Shown: positions 1 to 9,269, counted from the stretch's first letter. The stretch is DNA of 64,000 nucleotides from Methylobacterium gnaphalii (GCF_007992215.1 NZ_BJZV01000013.1:62001-126000); one strand, 5' to 3'. The notes: a model not told the origin generated them from the sequence alone. Numbers and translations are program-made.

Positions 1-159
1 CGAGGTCGCGGGGCATTTGTGGGGCGAGAGCATGGTGAATCTGGGCCTAACCGAGGCGTTTCCGGTTCTCCGAGGGGCGAACCCGCATAAAAACGGCCGG
101 GCTGGACATGCGCGGCATAGCATCGGCCCGGCCAGACCGGTCACAGGCCGAATCAAAAG
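1..159. other. Window-edge stretch without a supported gene
   Basis: No frame here has convincing coding character. A short minus-strand reading frame starting near base 33 runs off the left edge, and it could be the beginning of a neighbouring gene. I see no clear ribosome binding site for it. Confidence 0.3.
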
Positions 160-183
160 AGGCTCGGTGGGTGCACCGAGCCT
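160..183 (-). terminator. Rho-independent terminator of the lytic transglycosylase gene
   Basis: A perfect 10-bp stem, AGGCTCGGTG (160-169) and CACCGAGCCT (174-183), encloses a 4-base loop. Read on the minus strand it is followed by CTTTTG, so it fits termination of the minus-strand gene that ends at 273. Confidence 0.7.
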
Positions 184-272
184 CCGGAGATTATGGCCAA
201 GCTTGGCTATACGATCGGGACAGCGTCCGTCCGGATCTCTGACCTGTGGCGAGACCGGAAACGACCCGGATT

Positions 273-1073
273 CTACTCCGCGCCGTCGATCTGGCGGCCC
301 ATGATGGAGAGGGCCTGCTGGTAGACCGAGGCCGCGTTCCAGCCCTGGAGGGCCGCGAAGTTCGGCTGGCCCGGGGCGTAGCCCTGGCCCGGCTGCCAGC
401 CATGGCCCTTGAGGAAGTTCGCGGTCGACGCCATCGCCGCGGAGACGTTGTTGAGGTCGCCGCCGGTGCCGTAGAGCAGGATGTTCTTGGGCAGGAACTG
501 GGTGTGGCCGACCTCGCCATGGGCCGCGCCGCGGGTGGAGGGCGTGAGCACGCCGGTGTCGACGAGCTTCAGCGCCGCGTAGAGCTGGTCGGTGAAGTAG
601 GCCGAGCGACGGCAATCATAGGCGAGCGTGGCCACGGCCGAGAGCGTGTTGACGTTGCCGCGCACCTTGCCGAAGCCGGTTTCCATGCCCCAGATCGCGA
701 TGAGCGGGCCCGCCGGCACGCCGTAGCGCTGTTGGATCGAGGCGAAGAGCGCCGCATTGGCGGCCTTCATCCGGCGCCCCTGCGAGACGATGGTCGAGGC
801 GCCGCGCTTGGCCATGAACTGCTCGAGCGACAGCTTGAAGCTGTGCTGGCCGCGATCGGCCGCGATGGTCGGCGCCGAGTAGGAGGTGCCCATCAAGGCC
901 TGCAGGCTCGACGCGCTCACCCGGCCCTGCGCTTCGGCCGCGAATTCGCGCTTCCAGTTCTCGAAGCCGCTCGCCGTGTTGCCGCATTGCGCGGCCTCGG
1001 CCTGTCCGGCCACGCTGACGAGTGCCGCAAGCGCGGCGGCTGTAATGGCGATGCGCCGCTTGACGTCGGTCAC
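273..1073 (-). CDS. Lytic murein transglycosylase (MltB/SLT_2 family), secreted
   Basis: This enzyme would cleave glycan strands of peptidoglycan, forming 1,6-anhydromuropeptides in the periplasm. I chose the GTG at 1073 because GGGAG lies about 8 nt upstream. It gives 266 residues opening with a typical signal peptide (KRR, then an Ala-rich core, then a cut near QAEAAQC). The family signature is visible as the catalytic-Glu region 'IWGMETGFGKVRGN' (about residues 127-140) and the downstream 'GEVGHTQFLPKN' block. The protein is shorter than many MltB homologues and has no visible C-terminal peptidoglycan-binding domain. It stands alone and is followed by its own terminator. Upstream in-frame starts would only add an Arg-rich unlikely leader. 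Confidence 0.9.
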   Translation of the reverse strand: MTDVKRRIAITAAALAALVSVAGQAEAAQCGNTASGFENWKREFAAEAQGRVSASSLQALMGTSYSAPTIAADRGQHSFKLSLEQFMAKRGASTIVSQGRRMKAANAALFASIQQRYGVPAGPLIAIWGMETGFGKVRGNVNTLSAVATLAYDCRRSAYFTDQLYAALKLVDTGVLTPSTRGAAHGEVGHTQFLPKNILLYGTGGDLNNVSAAMASTANFLKGHGWQPGQGYAPGQPNFAALQGWNAASVYQQALSIMGRQIDGAE

Positions 1074-1552
1074 TGGAAACTCCCTGGCAGGCGGCCGGCC
1101 CCGTCGGCGACGTCCCGGCATGCCGCCCAAATCGTTGCCGTTGTAGGCGAAGATATGGCCGAGCCGCCACTGCGGAGCCGTGCCTACACACCATCAAACC
1201 ACGCCTTCGGGCGCGGGCCGACGCATCGACACGGGGCGTCGGCCGAACTGGGCTTGTCCGGCGGCACCCCGAGCATCGCAATGCAGAGCCTCGACAAGAA
1301 ACGATGAGACTAGACATCTCTGTCGCTCGCGAGACGACACTCTAAAGCGCGTCTCTTCAAGCACGGCCCGGTGACAACCTGTGCGCTAGTCTGTAAAGGC
1401 AGGCGAAGCAGGCCGGAAACCGAATTCCCATAAAGTCTTACAGCGGGGGCTGCACGCGTGATCAAGCTGCCGGCGGCGAACGACGATAGCGAGGCCGGTC
1501 GCGCCACGAACCGGCGCATCGCGCTGTTCAAGCCGAACTGAGGCCTCCCGAC
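1074..1552. other. Intergenic region between divergent genes, with a possible 27-codon leader ORF
   Basis: This holds the divergent promoters of the transglycosylase and the inhibitor gene, but I recognise no strong sigma-70 match. A GTG-initiated ORF of 27 codons (1458-1541) ends 11 bases before the next gene and reads VIKLPAANDDSEAGRATNRR to residue 20. It could be a leader peptide or chance. Confidence 0.35.
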
Positions 1553-2233
1553 ATGCGCCGTCCCGTCCTCGCGGCTGCGGTCGCGCTCATGCTCGGCACG
1601 GGCGCGCGGGCCGCCCCGTTGCCCGACTTCGTCAAGGACACCCTCGGCGAGTGGCTCGTCGTCACCGATGACGGCAAGCCTGGCTGCCGGATCACGCTCG
1701 GCAGCGAACCCGTCGGGAAGACTTGGCGCGCGAGCCCGGCCGCCGACTGCGCGGCGCGCCTGCCGAATGTCGGGAAGGCGGTCGCCTGGGACTTCAGTGG
1801 GGGCGTGCGCCTCTACGGCGCCGACCGCAAGATCCTCCTCGAATTCGGGGAGGACGAGACCACGCTGATGAAGACGAGTTTCGAGACGCCGCCCGTCCAC
1901 TTCATCGTCCGGGCCAAGCCCGGTGTGGAGCGCGCACCCTCCGCCCCGCTGCTCATCGGAAACTGGGTCCTGCGACGGCCGGGCGGCCCGGCTTTGTGCT
2001 CGGTCACCCTGTCGAGGGGTGCGAAAGACGGCGACACCGATCTCACCTTGAAGCCCGGCACGCCCTGCGACCCCGCCATCGCCAAGCTGAGGCTGAACAG
2101 CGCCCGCGTCGAGGACATCGCGCTGATGCTCTATGGCGAGCCCGAGACCTCCCTCCGCTTCGAGGCTTCCGGACCGGAGAGCTACGCCAAGGCCGAGGGC
2201 GGCAAACCGCTGGATATGGTGCGCGCTCCCTAG
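1553..2233 (+). CDS. Secreted protein with two AprI/Inh protease-inhibitor-like domains
   Basis: The 226-residue product has a clear signal peptide (residues 1-20, cut after GARA). Two homologous halves follow, each starting with a tryptophan motif and containing a Cys pair: 'LGEWLVVTDDGKPGC' near residues 31-45, and 'IGNWVLRRPGGPALC' near 137-151. This is the layout of the Inh/AprI beta-barrel family, whose founding members inhibit secreted serralysin-type metalloproteases in the periplasm. The duplication is unusual, since classical inhibitors have one domain. It converges with a membrane M48 protease, but there is no direct evidence that the two interact. The function is inferred from fold motifs; other alphaproteobacterial members have no known target. 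Confidence 0.7.
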   Translation: MRRPVLAAAVALMLGTGARAAPLPDFVKDTLGEWLVVTDDGKPGCRITLGSEPVGKTWRASPAADCAARLPNVGKAVAWDFSGGVRLYGADRKILLEFGEDETTLMKTSFETPPVHFIVRAKPGVERAPSAPLLIGNWVLRRPGGPALCSVTLSRGAKDGDTDLTLKPGTPCDPAIAKLRLNSARVEDIALMLYGEPETSLRFEASGPESYAKAEGGKPLDMVRAP

Positions 2234-2274
2234 GACCTCGTCACTGCGAGGCGGATCCGCGGCAACGGCGGGGT

Positions 2275-3267
2275 TCAGCCCGGCGGTGGCAGTCGCCCGC
2301 CTGCATAGCGCATCAGCGCGTCGATGCGCGCCTCGATCGGGGGGTGCGTGGCGAAGAAATCCGTGAAGCCCACGCGCGGGTTGTCGAAGCAGAGCTCCAT
2401 CACGCCGGACGGCGCGCGGGCAAGGTCGCCGCGGCCCGAGATCTTGATCAAGGCCGAGATCAGGGCGTCCGGATCCTTGGTCAGTTCCACCGCGCCGGCA
2501 TCGGCGACGAATTCGCGCGAGCGCGACAGCGCGAAGCGGATCGCCTTCGAGAGAATCCAGGCGAGCGCGATCAGCAGGGCGCCGAGCAGCATCGCCGGCA
2601 CCGCACCGGCGCGGTTCTTTCCGTCTCGGTTTCCGCTGAAGAGGTTGCGCAGCAGGTCGGTGCGATAGCCTGCTTCGGCCACGAAGGCGAAGATGCCGGC
2701 GATGACGATGGCGATCATCATCGTGCGCACGTCGTCGTTGCGGATGTGGGTGAGTTCGTGGCCGAGCACCGCCTGCATCTCGCGCGGGGTGAGCGCATCT
2801 CTCAGCCCAGTCGTCACGGTGATCGCGTATTGCTCGGGGTTGAGCCCGGTGGCGTAGGCATTGAGCGCTGGATCGTCGACGATCAGCAGCGTCGGCATCG
2901 CCATGCCGCGGGAGATGCAGAGTGGTTCGAGCAGCCGGTAGAGGTCCGGCGCCTCCTCGCGGGTCACGGGATGCGCGCCCACCGTCGCAGAGATCATCGC
3001 GCGGTGGGCGTGATAGGCGATGAACAGCCAGGCGAAGGTCACCGCAATGGAAAGCGGGCCGATCCAGAGCAGGTCGTGGAAGGCCGCGTGGAGATAGGCC
3101 GAAAACCCCGGCCGCGCCCCTGCCGGCAGGTTCGCGCTCATGCCCCGCAGAACGAGCGCGATGCCGTAGGCGAGGACGAGGTTGAGGGCGAAGAGCCCAG
3201 CGACGAGCGCGCGCGAGCGCACCTCGTTCTGGCGGATATGCGTGTAGAGGCCGAAGGCAGGCAGCAT
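2275..3267 (-). CDS. M48 family membrane zinc metalloprotease (HtpX-like)
   Basis: This is a zinc endopeptidase of the inner membrane. The product (330 residues from ATG 3267) carries the zinc motif 'GHELTHIRNDD' and a downstream 'SREFVADAGAVEL', which supplies the third (Glu) ligand. Hydrophobic segments lie near residues 20-38, 65-85 and after the active site (two, about 178-195 and 222-240). The start was chosen because it lies 19 bp after the lemA stop and begins the conserved 'MLPAFGLYTHIRQNE'. It forms an operon with lemA, an arrangement seen in many bacteria. By family, HtpX-like enzymes act in membrane-protein quality control; the substrate here is unknown. Confidence 0.9.
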   Translation of the reverse strand: MLPAFGLYTHIRQNEVRSRALVAGLFALNLVLAYGIALVLRGMSANLPAGARPGFSAYLHAAFHDLLWIGPLSIAVTFAWLFIAYHAHRAMISATVGAHPVTREEAPDLYRLLEPLCISRGMAMPTLLIVDDPALNAYATGLNPEQYAITVTTGLRDALTPREMQAVLGHELTHIRNDDVRTMMIAIVIAGIFAFVAEAGYRTDLLRNLFSGNRDGKNRAGAVPAMLLGALLIALAWILSKAIRFALSRSREFVADAGAVELTKDPDALISALIKISGRGDLARAPSGVMELCFDNPRVGFTDFFATHPPIEARIDALMRYAGGRLPPPG

Positions 3268-3286
3268 CGAACTGCCGTGGCCCGGA

Positions 3287-3850
3287 TCAGAACTTGACCG
3301 ATGGCGCCACGTCGAGCGTGGCGCGGGCGCCTTCGCCGACATCGAAGAAGCTCTGCGGCCGGAAGCCGAACGCGCCTGCGAACAGCACGGCCGGGATCGA
3401 ACGGATGGCGGCGTTGTATTCGGCCACAGCGTTGTTGAAGAAGCGCCGCGCGGCCGCGAGCTTGTCCTCGATCGCGGAGAGTTCGCCCTGCAACGCCTGG
3501 AAATTCGCGTTGGACTTCAAGTCGGGATAGGCCTCGCTCAACGCGATGAGACGGCCCAGCGTACCCTGCAGCTGCGCCTCGTTCTGCGCCATCTGAGCCG
3601 GATCCCGCGATGCGACGGCCGCGTTGCGGGCCTGGATCACGGCCTCCAGCGTGCCCTTCTCATGCGCAGCGTAGCCTTTGACCGTCTCGACAAGGTTCGG
3701 GATCAGGTCATGACGTTGCTTCAGCTGTACGTCGATGTCGCCGAAGGCTTGGCCCGCGCGCTGCTTGAGCGTGGTAAGGCCGTTATAGGTGATCACGAAC
3801 CAGACCAGCACGACGCCCGCGATGATCAGAAGGATCCAGGTGGTCGACAT
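3287..3850 (-). CDS. lemA: LemA family protein
   Basis: The 187-residue protein has an N-terminal transmembrane anchor (residues 4-21) followed by the LemA helical-bundle motif 'YNGLTTLKQRAGQAFGDIDV' and 'LKQRHDLIPNLVETVKGYA'. It ends with the usual small beta-like tail ('GFRPQSFFDVGEGARATLDV'). LemA proteins are membrane-anchored with unclear biochemical roles. The genes commonly neighbour M48 proteases, as here, where the protease starts 19 bp downstream. GGTGAGAC just before the ATG could serve as a ribosome binding site. Confidence 0.93.
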   Translation of the reverse strand: MSTTWILLIIAGVVLVWFVITYNGLTTLKQRAGQAFGDIDVQLKQRHDLIPNLVETVKGYAAHEKGTLEAVIQARNAAVASRDPAQMAQNEAQLQGTLGRLIALSEAYPDLKSNANFQALQGELSAIEDKLAAARRFFNNAVAEYNAAIRSIPAVLFAGAFGFRPQSFFDVGEGARATLDVAPSVKF

Positions 3851-4209
3851 GTCTCACCAAGAGAAAGAGAGATTCGGCCCAACACGTCCGAAGGACAGCC
3901 GAATCGATCCGGTCCGGTCGGCTACCGGCTTCTTTATAGCGAGCGGTCAGCCTTCGACAGTATCGTTCCACACCTCGCTTTCGCTTGAAATGTGAAGGGC
4001 AGCACCGGACAAATTCAATATCTGCAGGACATGCGTGCTGCTCTCCGCCATGATCTCGGCAAGCTGAGAGCCGCGCGGCGCGTCCGGGTCGAACGCCGAA
4101 TGCTTCGCGCGGCGTTCTGAAAAAGACGGCGCGCTCCCCAAAAAAGCCCCAGGCTCATGGCTCCTGCCCTGCGCTTGCCAATCCCCGAGACCGGGTCCAT
4201 CCCCCTTCC
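3851..4209. other. Divergent intergenic region between lemA and ubiB
   Basis: I find no convincing gene in these 359 bases. A minus-strand frame (3947-4141) could encode 64 residues, but it has no family resemblance or good ribosome binding site. The region presumably holds the divergent promoters. Confidence 0.4.
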
Positions 4210-5841
4210 ATGCTGAAGACCGCCTTCGTCGCTGCGCGCGACCGTCAGCGCCTCTCGGAGATCGCCTCGGTCCTGATCGGCTTCGGCCTGAACAAGGCCG
4301 TGGATCGCCTGGGGCTGCGCAACATCCCGCTGATCCCGCGGCGCACGCCGCGGGTCGACGTGACGCGGCTCTCGCAACCCGAGCGCCTGCGCCGGGCCAT
4401 CGAAACGCTGGGGCCGACCTTCATCAAGTTCGGGCAGATCCTGGCGAGCCGCCCCGACCTGCTCTCGCCGGTCTGGACCGACGAACTCGAAAAGCTGCAC
4501 AGCCAGGTTAAGCCGATCCCGTGGGAGCTGATCGGGCCACAGCTCGAGAACGATCTCGGCGCGCCGCCGCAGGAGGTCTTCGCCGAGTTCGACGTGAACC
4601 CGATCGCCTCGGCCTCGATCGCGCAGGTCTATCGCGCGCGGCTGAAAACCGGCGAGGAGGTCGTGGTCAAGGTCCTGCGGCCGGGCCTCAAGAAGATCAT
4701 CGAGGCGGATCTGCGCCTGATGGGTCACGGCGCCCGCATCGTCGAGAGTGAGTGGCCGGAGATGGCCCGTTACCAGCCGCAGGAGCAGATGAAGCACCTC
4801 GCGGCGGGCATCAACGGCGAGCTCGACCTGCTCAACGAGGCCCGCAACTGCGAGATGATCGCCGGCATCTTCGCCGGGCGCGACGACATCCTGATCCCGA
4901 AGATCTACTGGGAATGGTGCTCGGAGCGGGTGCTGGTGCAGGAATTCGTGCACGGCGTCTCGCCGAACGATGCCGCCGCGCTCCGCGCCATGGGCGCCGA
5001 CAAGAAGGTGCTGGCCCAGAAGGGCTGCGACGCCTTCCTGCGCATGGCCCTGATCGAGGGTGTGTTCCACGCCGATCCGCATCCGGGCAACCTGCTGATC
5101 CTGCCCGGCAACCGCATCGGTTTCATCGATTTCGGCATCGTCGGCCGGCTCTCGCACAAGCGGCGCCAGCAGCTTCTCGTCCTGATCGGCGCCATGCTGA
5201 AGCAGGACGTCGACGGCCTGATGGCGACGCTCCTCGACTGGACCGGGCCGACGGCGCCCGACCTGACGAAACTGGAGCAGAGCGCCCAGAACTTCGTGCA
5301 GACGCACTCCGCGATTCCGCTGAATCTCGGGCTGGTGCTCACCGACTTCATGACCATGGCCCGCGAGAACGACCTCGCGATGCCTACGGACCTCGCCATC
5401 CTGTTCAAGGGCCTGGTCACGGCCGACGGGGTCATGCGCCAGCTCGACCCGAATTTCGACCTGTTCTCGGCCGCCGGTCCAACGGTGCGCGCCTCGATGC
5501 GCAGCGTGTTCTCGGCCCGCGCGCTCCTGAGGAAGGCCGAGGCGCTGGGCTCCGGCCTCTATGGCGCAGCCTCCGAGCTGCCGACGCTGATCCACCTGCT
5601 GCTGGTGCGCCTGAAACAGGGCAAGGTCACCGTCGAGATCGAGCTGAAGGGGATGGACAAGCTCGTGCGCGGCATCGAGCGCGGCGCGGCGCGCGTGGCG
5701 GTCGGCCTGATCGTCGCCGCCTTCGCGACGCAGCTGGCGCCGCGGCTGATCGATCTCGGCACGCCGGTCTTCGTGCTGATCGCGCTGGCCGTCTCGATCG
5801 TCGGCATCGGCTGGCTGATCCTGCTCGGCCGCAATCGCTGA
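4210..5841 (+). CDS. ubiB: UbiB/ABC1/ADCK atypical kinase family protein
   Basis: Members support ubiquinone biosynthesis; the atypical kinase fold has ATPase rather than protein-kinase activity. The 543 residues show the KxGQ signature in 'FIKFGQILASRPDLL' (about 76-90), the Ala-rich loop 'PIASASIAQVYRARL' (about 135-149), the catalytic 'VFHADPHPGNLLIL' (about 290) and the DFG-like 'GFIDFGIVGRL' (about 310). Two hydrophobic segments close the protein, a membrane hairpin typical of UbiB. Length fits the family. It stands apart from other ubi genes, which is common in alphaproteobacteria. A paralogous AarF-type role cannot be excluded. Confidence 0.9.
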   Translation: MLKTAFVAARDRQRLSEIASVLIGFGLNKAVDRLGLRNIPLIPRRTPRVDVTRLSQPERLRRAIETLGPTFIKFGQILASRPDLLSPVWTDELEKLHSQVKPIPWELIGPQLENDLGAPPQEVFAEFDVNPIASASIAQVYRARLKTGEEVVVKVLRPGLKKIIEADLRLMGHGARIVESEWPEMARYQPQEQMKHLAAGINGELDLLNEARNCEMIAGIFAGRDDILIPKIYWEWCSERVLVQEFVHGVSPNDAAALRAMGADKKVLAQKGCDAFLRMALIEGVFHADPHPGNLLILPGNRIGFIDFGIVGRLSHKRRQQLLVLIGAMLKQDVDGLMATLLDWTGPTAPDLTKLEQSAQNFVQTHSAIPLNLGLVLTDFMTMARENDLAMPTDLAILFKGLVTADGVMRQLDPNFDLFSAAGPTVRASMRSVFSARALLRKAEALGSGLYGAASELPTLIHLLLVRLKQGKVTVEIELKGMDKLVRGIERGAARVAVGLIVAAFATQLAPRLIDLGTPVFVLIALAVSIVGIGWLILLGRNR

Positions 5842-6220
5842 GCTGGCTTGCAATGACGCGAGACCGCCGGCGCCTGAATTCGTGTGGTGTCGTGCGATTG
5901 GATACAGTTTCGATTCGGCTGGCCGGCGAAGCGTGCCGAACACCAGAATTCAATCTAAATTTTTACAGTATCCAGGGGCAACCTTGGCGGCGGATAACAC
6001 TCTTTTGCATTTACGAAAACTTTAGATCTCGCTTGCCGAGTCACGGCATCGTGATATGGTCACTCACCAACCGACTCGCGGGATGCAACAGGTAGCGCGG
6101 CGGGGTTGAGAAACGGGCGTTCAAGCCGTCATCCCCTCGAAGCTAGGTGAGAGCAGATCCCCATCCGCCCGTCGGCGCATGACGCGCGGCGGCCGATCGA
6201 GAGCATCGTAGGCCAATGCG
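5842..6220. other. AT-richer intergenic region upstream of the histidine kinase
   Basis: These 379 bases contain a notably AT-rich part (about 5935-6065) that is the likely promoter zone of the kinase gene. I found no exact sigma-70 or EcfG match, and no open frame with coding character. Confidence 0.4.
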
Positions 6221-7480
6221 ATGGACCCGGGGGCTTCGGTGCTTGAGTCGACCATCGTTTCGACGGGGATTTCCCGCATAGATCGGAGAGCCATTCTCGA
6301 GGCTGAGAATGCCTATCTCCGCAAGCTGCTCGCCCAGCGACCGCTCAGCGCAAACGACATCTACGTGAATGCGGAGCGGCGCCAGGCGGAGGAGACTGGC
6401 GCGAGCCGGTCCGCCGCGGCGCTCCGGAGCGGGTCGGAGTCCGAAGAGATGCGCAGCGTCGCGGCTGAGGAGATCAATGCCCAGCTTCGGGCGACCGAAG
6501 AGTTCAACCGCCGCATCCTGGCCTCGACCACCGATTGTATCACGGTGCTCGATATCGACGGCCGCGTGATCTCGATGAACGAGGTCGCGATCCCGCTCTT
6601 CGGCCGTAGCGGCTTCGCCCATGCCGTCGGCAAGCACTGGTCCGACATGTGGCAGTTGCCGGAGAGCCGCGAGGCGGTGCTCCGCGCCTTCGACGAGGCC
6701 CGCGCGGGCCGAACCAGCCGCTTCCAGGCGGCGCTCTACACCGGCGCCGCCGGCGATGCGCTGCTGTGGTGGGACATCGTCGTCGCGCCGATGAACGGCG
6801 ACGACGGCCGTCCCGAGCGGCTGCTCGCGGTCTCGCGCGACATCACCGAGCTGAAGCAGACCGAGGCCCGCCAGACCGTGCTCATGCAGGAGATGGCGCA
6901 CCGGGTGAAGAACACGCTCGCCATGGTGCAGGCGGTGGCGACGCAGACGCTGCGCAACGCGCATTCCCTGGAGGAGGCCGGCGAGGCGCTCGGTGCGCGT
7001 CTGCTCGCCCTGGCCCAGGCCCACGACGTCCTGATGCAGGGCTCCTGGTCGAGCGCGGACCTGCGCGGGCTCGTCGACACCGCGGTCGCGCTCCACAGCG
7101 ACGGCGAGCCGGGCCGCTTCGTGGTCTCCGGCCCGGACGTGACGCTGGGGCCGCGCCCCGGCCTCACGCTCGCGCTGATCCTGCACGAGCTCGGGACCAA
7201 CGCCGCCAAATACGGCGCGCTCTCGAAATCCGAGGGTCATGTCGAGATCCGCTGGAGCGTCGAGACGGTCGATGCCGAGGAACGCCTCAGCTTCCGCTGG
7301 GAGGAGATCGACGGCCCGGCCGTGACGCCGCCGACACGCATCGGCTTCGGCAGCCGGCTGATCGAGCGCAGCCTCGTGCACAGCTTCGGCGGCAGCGCCA
7401 AGCTGGACTTCCCGGAAACCGGCGTGGTGCTGACGATGCAGGCTCCCGCCGCCAACGTCGTCGTGCCGCCCGCAGCCTGA
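6221..7480 (+). CDS. PAS domain HWE-family sensor histidine kinase
   Basis: This cytoplasmic sensor kinase has 419 residues. An N-terminal charged, probably coiled-coil region (20-95) precedes a PAS domain (about 96-215, ending 'AVSRDITELKQTEARQ'). The HWE/HisKA_2 phosphoacceptor is 'EMAHRVKNTLAMVQAVA' with His227. The N-box 'LILHELGTNAAKYGAL' (about 320-335), the 'FRWEEIDGP' WxE signature and 'GFGSRLIERSL' follow. There is no transmembrane segment, so the PAS domain would sense an internal cue. No response regulator is adjacent, so it is an orphan kinase. In this class of bacteria HWE kinases often feed the PhyR/NepR/EcfG stress pathway or light responses; which applies here is unknown. Confidence 0.92.
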   Translation: MDPGASVLESTIVSTGISRIDRRAILEAENAYLRKLLAQRPLSANDIYVNAERRQAEETGASRSAAALRSGSESEEMRSVAAEEINAQLRATEEFNRRILASTTDCITVLDIDGRVISMNEVAIPLFGRSGFAHAVGKHWSDMWQLPESREAVLRAFDEARAGRTSRFQAALYTGAAGDALLWWDIVVAPMNGDDGRPERLLAVSRDITELKQTEARQTVLMQEMAHRVKNTLAMVQAVATQTLRNAHSLEEAGEALGARLLALAQAHDVLMQGSWSSADLRGLVDTAVALHSDGEPGRFVVSGPDVTLGPRPGLTLALILHELGTNAAKYGALSKSEGHVEIRWSVETVDAEERLSFRWEEIDGPAVTPPTRIGFGSRLIERSLVHSFGGSAKLDFPETGVVLTMQAPAANVVVPPAA

Positions 7481-7549
7481 CGGCGCCCGGGCAGTCCGGG
7501 GCCGCTCGGCGGGACGGACGCGCCGGTCGAGACGATGCCGCTGCGCCCG

Positions 7550-7762
7550 TCACCGCAGCAATTGCGCCGCCTCGGCCGCGCCACGCTTGGTGATGCGCCA
7601 CCTGATCGGGCCGGGCTCCTCCTCATCGTCGCGCTCGACGAGGCCCTGCATCCAGAGCTGGAGCATTGCCAGATGCTCGTCCTGCGGCTCCTGCCCCGTG
7701 AAGACCACGGGCGTGCGCCGCAACGTCAGCAACAGGAACCGCTGTTTCTCGCTCAAGTCCAT
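7550..7762 (-). CDS. Small hypothetical protein (winged-helix-like)
   Basis: The 70-residue acidic/basic mosaic protein starts 'MDLSEKQRFLLLTLRRTP' and ends 'RWRITKRGAAEAAQLLR'. The pattern of helix, helix, then W-x-I-T-x-x-G at the end resembles a minimal winged-helix fold in which the last part is the wing and a terminal helix. That resemblance is an inference from the pattern only. It converges with the histidine kinase gene and is read away from the MFS gene. No function is assigned. Confidence 0.6.
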   Translation of the reverse strand: MDLSEKQRFLLLTLRRTPVVFTGQEPQDEHLAMLQLWMQGLVERDDEEEPGPIRWRITKRGAAEAAQLLR

Positions 7763-7972
7763 AACCTGAGGACGAGCGGGACCTCGCCGAATTTAGAGCG
7801 GCGCCGCGCAATCGGTGCGGCGGCTCCGGTAAAAATCGGCCCGGCGTCGAATTCCACAGCCAAGAGCAATCTTTGAGTGATCGGTTTGGGCGTCTCAGCC
7901 GTTAGCGCAGCCATGTGCATTTCCCGCGGCCGGGCGCTTCCGAGCGTCCCGCCGCGGCCGGACGGAAACTCG

Positions 7973-9214
7973 ATGTCACCGACCAGTCACCTCGCCCTGC
8001 TCAACCTGCTCATCGGAGACATCCAAGGAGGGCTCGGACCGTTTCTCGGGACCTGGCTCGCCGAGACAGCCCAGTGGAGTCCGACGCGGATCGGGCTGGT
8101 GACGTCGCTCTCGGGCATCGGCGTTCTGTTGCTGAGCGGACCGTTCGGCGCCCTGGTCGATCGGCTCGGCCGGCCGCGACTGCTCATCGCGATATCCTGC
8201 GCGGCCATCCTTGCGGGCACGCTGCTCCTGCTGCCGGCCCGCGGCTTCTGGTTGGTGCTCGCAGCGCAATCGCTGGCAGCGGCCGGGGGCACACTTCTCC
8301 TGCTCGCCGTGACCTCGCTCACCCTGGGCATGGTCGGCAAGCAGGCCTTCCCGCGCCAGCAGGGCCGAAACCAGGCTTTCAACCATATCGGCATCCTCGC
8401 CGCCGCCGGGCTGATCGCCCTCGGGACGCCCTATTGGGGCGCGGCGGTCTCGCTCTGGGTGCTCGGCGCCATGGCCGCGGCGGCGATCGTCGCCACGGTG
8501 ACGATGCCGCGGCATTCCTGGGAGTGCCGCAGATCCTTCGGCTGGGAGGACCACGAAGGCGACGACGCGCCCCACCGCTCGGCGACGCGGCAGGTGCTTC
8601 GCAACGGGCGGCTGCTGGTCCTGGCCGTAGCTCTGGCGCTGTTCCAACTCGGCAACGGCGGCATGCTGAGCCTGCTCGGCCAGAAGCTGGTGGCTGTCTC
8701 GTCCTCCGGGACCGGTTGGACGGCGACCTATGTGATGGTGGCGCAGCTCACCATGGTGCCGGTGGCCTATTTCGCCGGATCCCTCGCCGACCGACGGGGC
8801 CGGCGCTGGCTCCTCGTCGTCGCTTGTCTGGCACTGCCGCTGCGCGCCGCGCTGTGCGCCTTCATCGACGATGCGCACTGGTTGATCGCGGCAGAGATCC
8901 TCGACGGCATCGCCTCGGGCATCATCGGCGTGGCCGTTCCGGTGGTTGTCGCCGACCTCACCTGGAAGTCGGGCCGCACGCAGACGGCGCTCGGCACCGT
9001 CAACGCCATCCAGGGAGCCGGAGGCGCGGTCTCGGCCTGGTATGGCGGCCTCGCGCAGGCCTGGCTCGGCTGGCCGGGCGCTTTCCTGGCGCTCGGGGTC
9101 GCGGGTGTCGCGGCGACGGTGATGGTGTTCTGGCTTCACGCCACGGCGGAGGAGAACCCGCGGCGCAAGCGGCGTACGCGCGTATCGGCAACCGTGGAGC
9201 CGCAGCAGGCGTGA
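7973..9214 (+). CDS. Major facilitator superfamily transporter
   Basis: The 413-residue inner-membrane protein has roughly twelve hydrophobic segments and the MFS loop 2-3 signature 'GALVDRLGRPRLL', repeated in the second half as 'GSLADRRGRRWLL'. A central cytoplasmic loop is His/Asp-rich ('WEDHEGDDAPHRSATRQ'). I chose the ATG at 7973, because the longer in-frame extension is Arg/Pro-rich and unlike a membrane protein start. The substrate is not predictable from sequence alone. An intergenic hairpin (9229-9252) follows. Confidence 0.88.
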   Translation: MSPTSHLALLNLLIGDIQGGLGPFLGTWLAETAQWSPTRIGLVTSLSGIGVLLLSGPFGALVDRLGRPRLLIAISCAAILAGTLLLLPARGFWLVLAAQSLAAAGGTLLLLAVTSLTLGMVGKQAFPRQQGRNQAFNHIGILAAAGLIALGTPYWGAAVSLWVLGAMAAAAIVATVTMPRHSWECRRSFGWEDHEGDDAPHRSATRQVLRNGRLLVLAVALALFQLGNGGMLSLLGQKLVAVSSSGTGWTATYVMVAQLTMVPVAYFAGSLADRRGRRWLLVVACLALPLRAALCAFIDDAHWLIAAEILDGIASGIIGVAVPVVVADLTWKSGRTQTALGTVNAIQGAGGAVSAWYGGLAQAWLGWPGAFLALGVAGVAATVMVFWLHATAEENPRRKRRTRVSATVEPQQA

Positions 9215-9228
9215 TGGGTGGGTTGCCT

Positions 9229-9252
9229 GCTCACGGGATCGCTCCCGTGAGC
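9229..9252. terminator. Intergenic hairpin between convergent genes, possible terminator
   Basis: A perfect 10-bp stem, GCTCACGGGA (9229-9238) and TCCCGTGAGC (9243-9252), lies between the end of the MFS gene and the end of the opposing small gene. It has no T-run on either side, so termination is likely but not certain. Confidence 0.5.
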
Positions 9253-9269
9253 GTCGGCGGACGGGCTGC

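Noticed and set aside
3947..4141. 64-codon minus-strand frame between lemA and ubiB
   Set aside because: No ribosome binding site, no pattern, and composition like intergenic DNA.
4015..5943. 642-codon minus-strand frame over ubiB
   Set aside because: Antisense of a UbiB gene with all kinase motifs in the other strand; low complexity.
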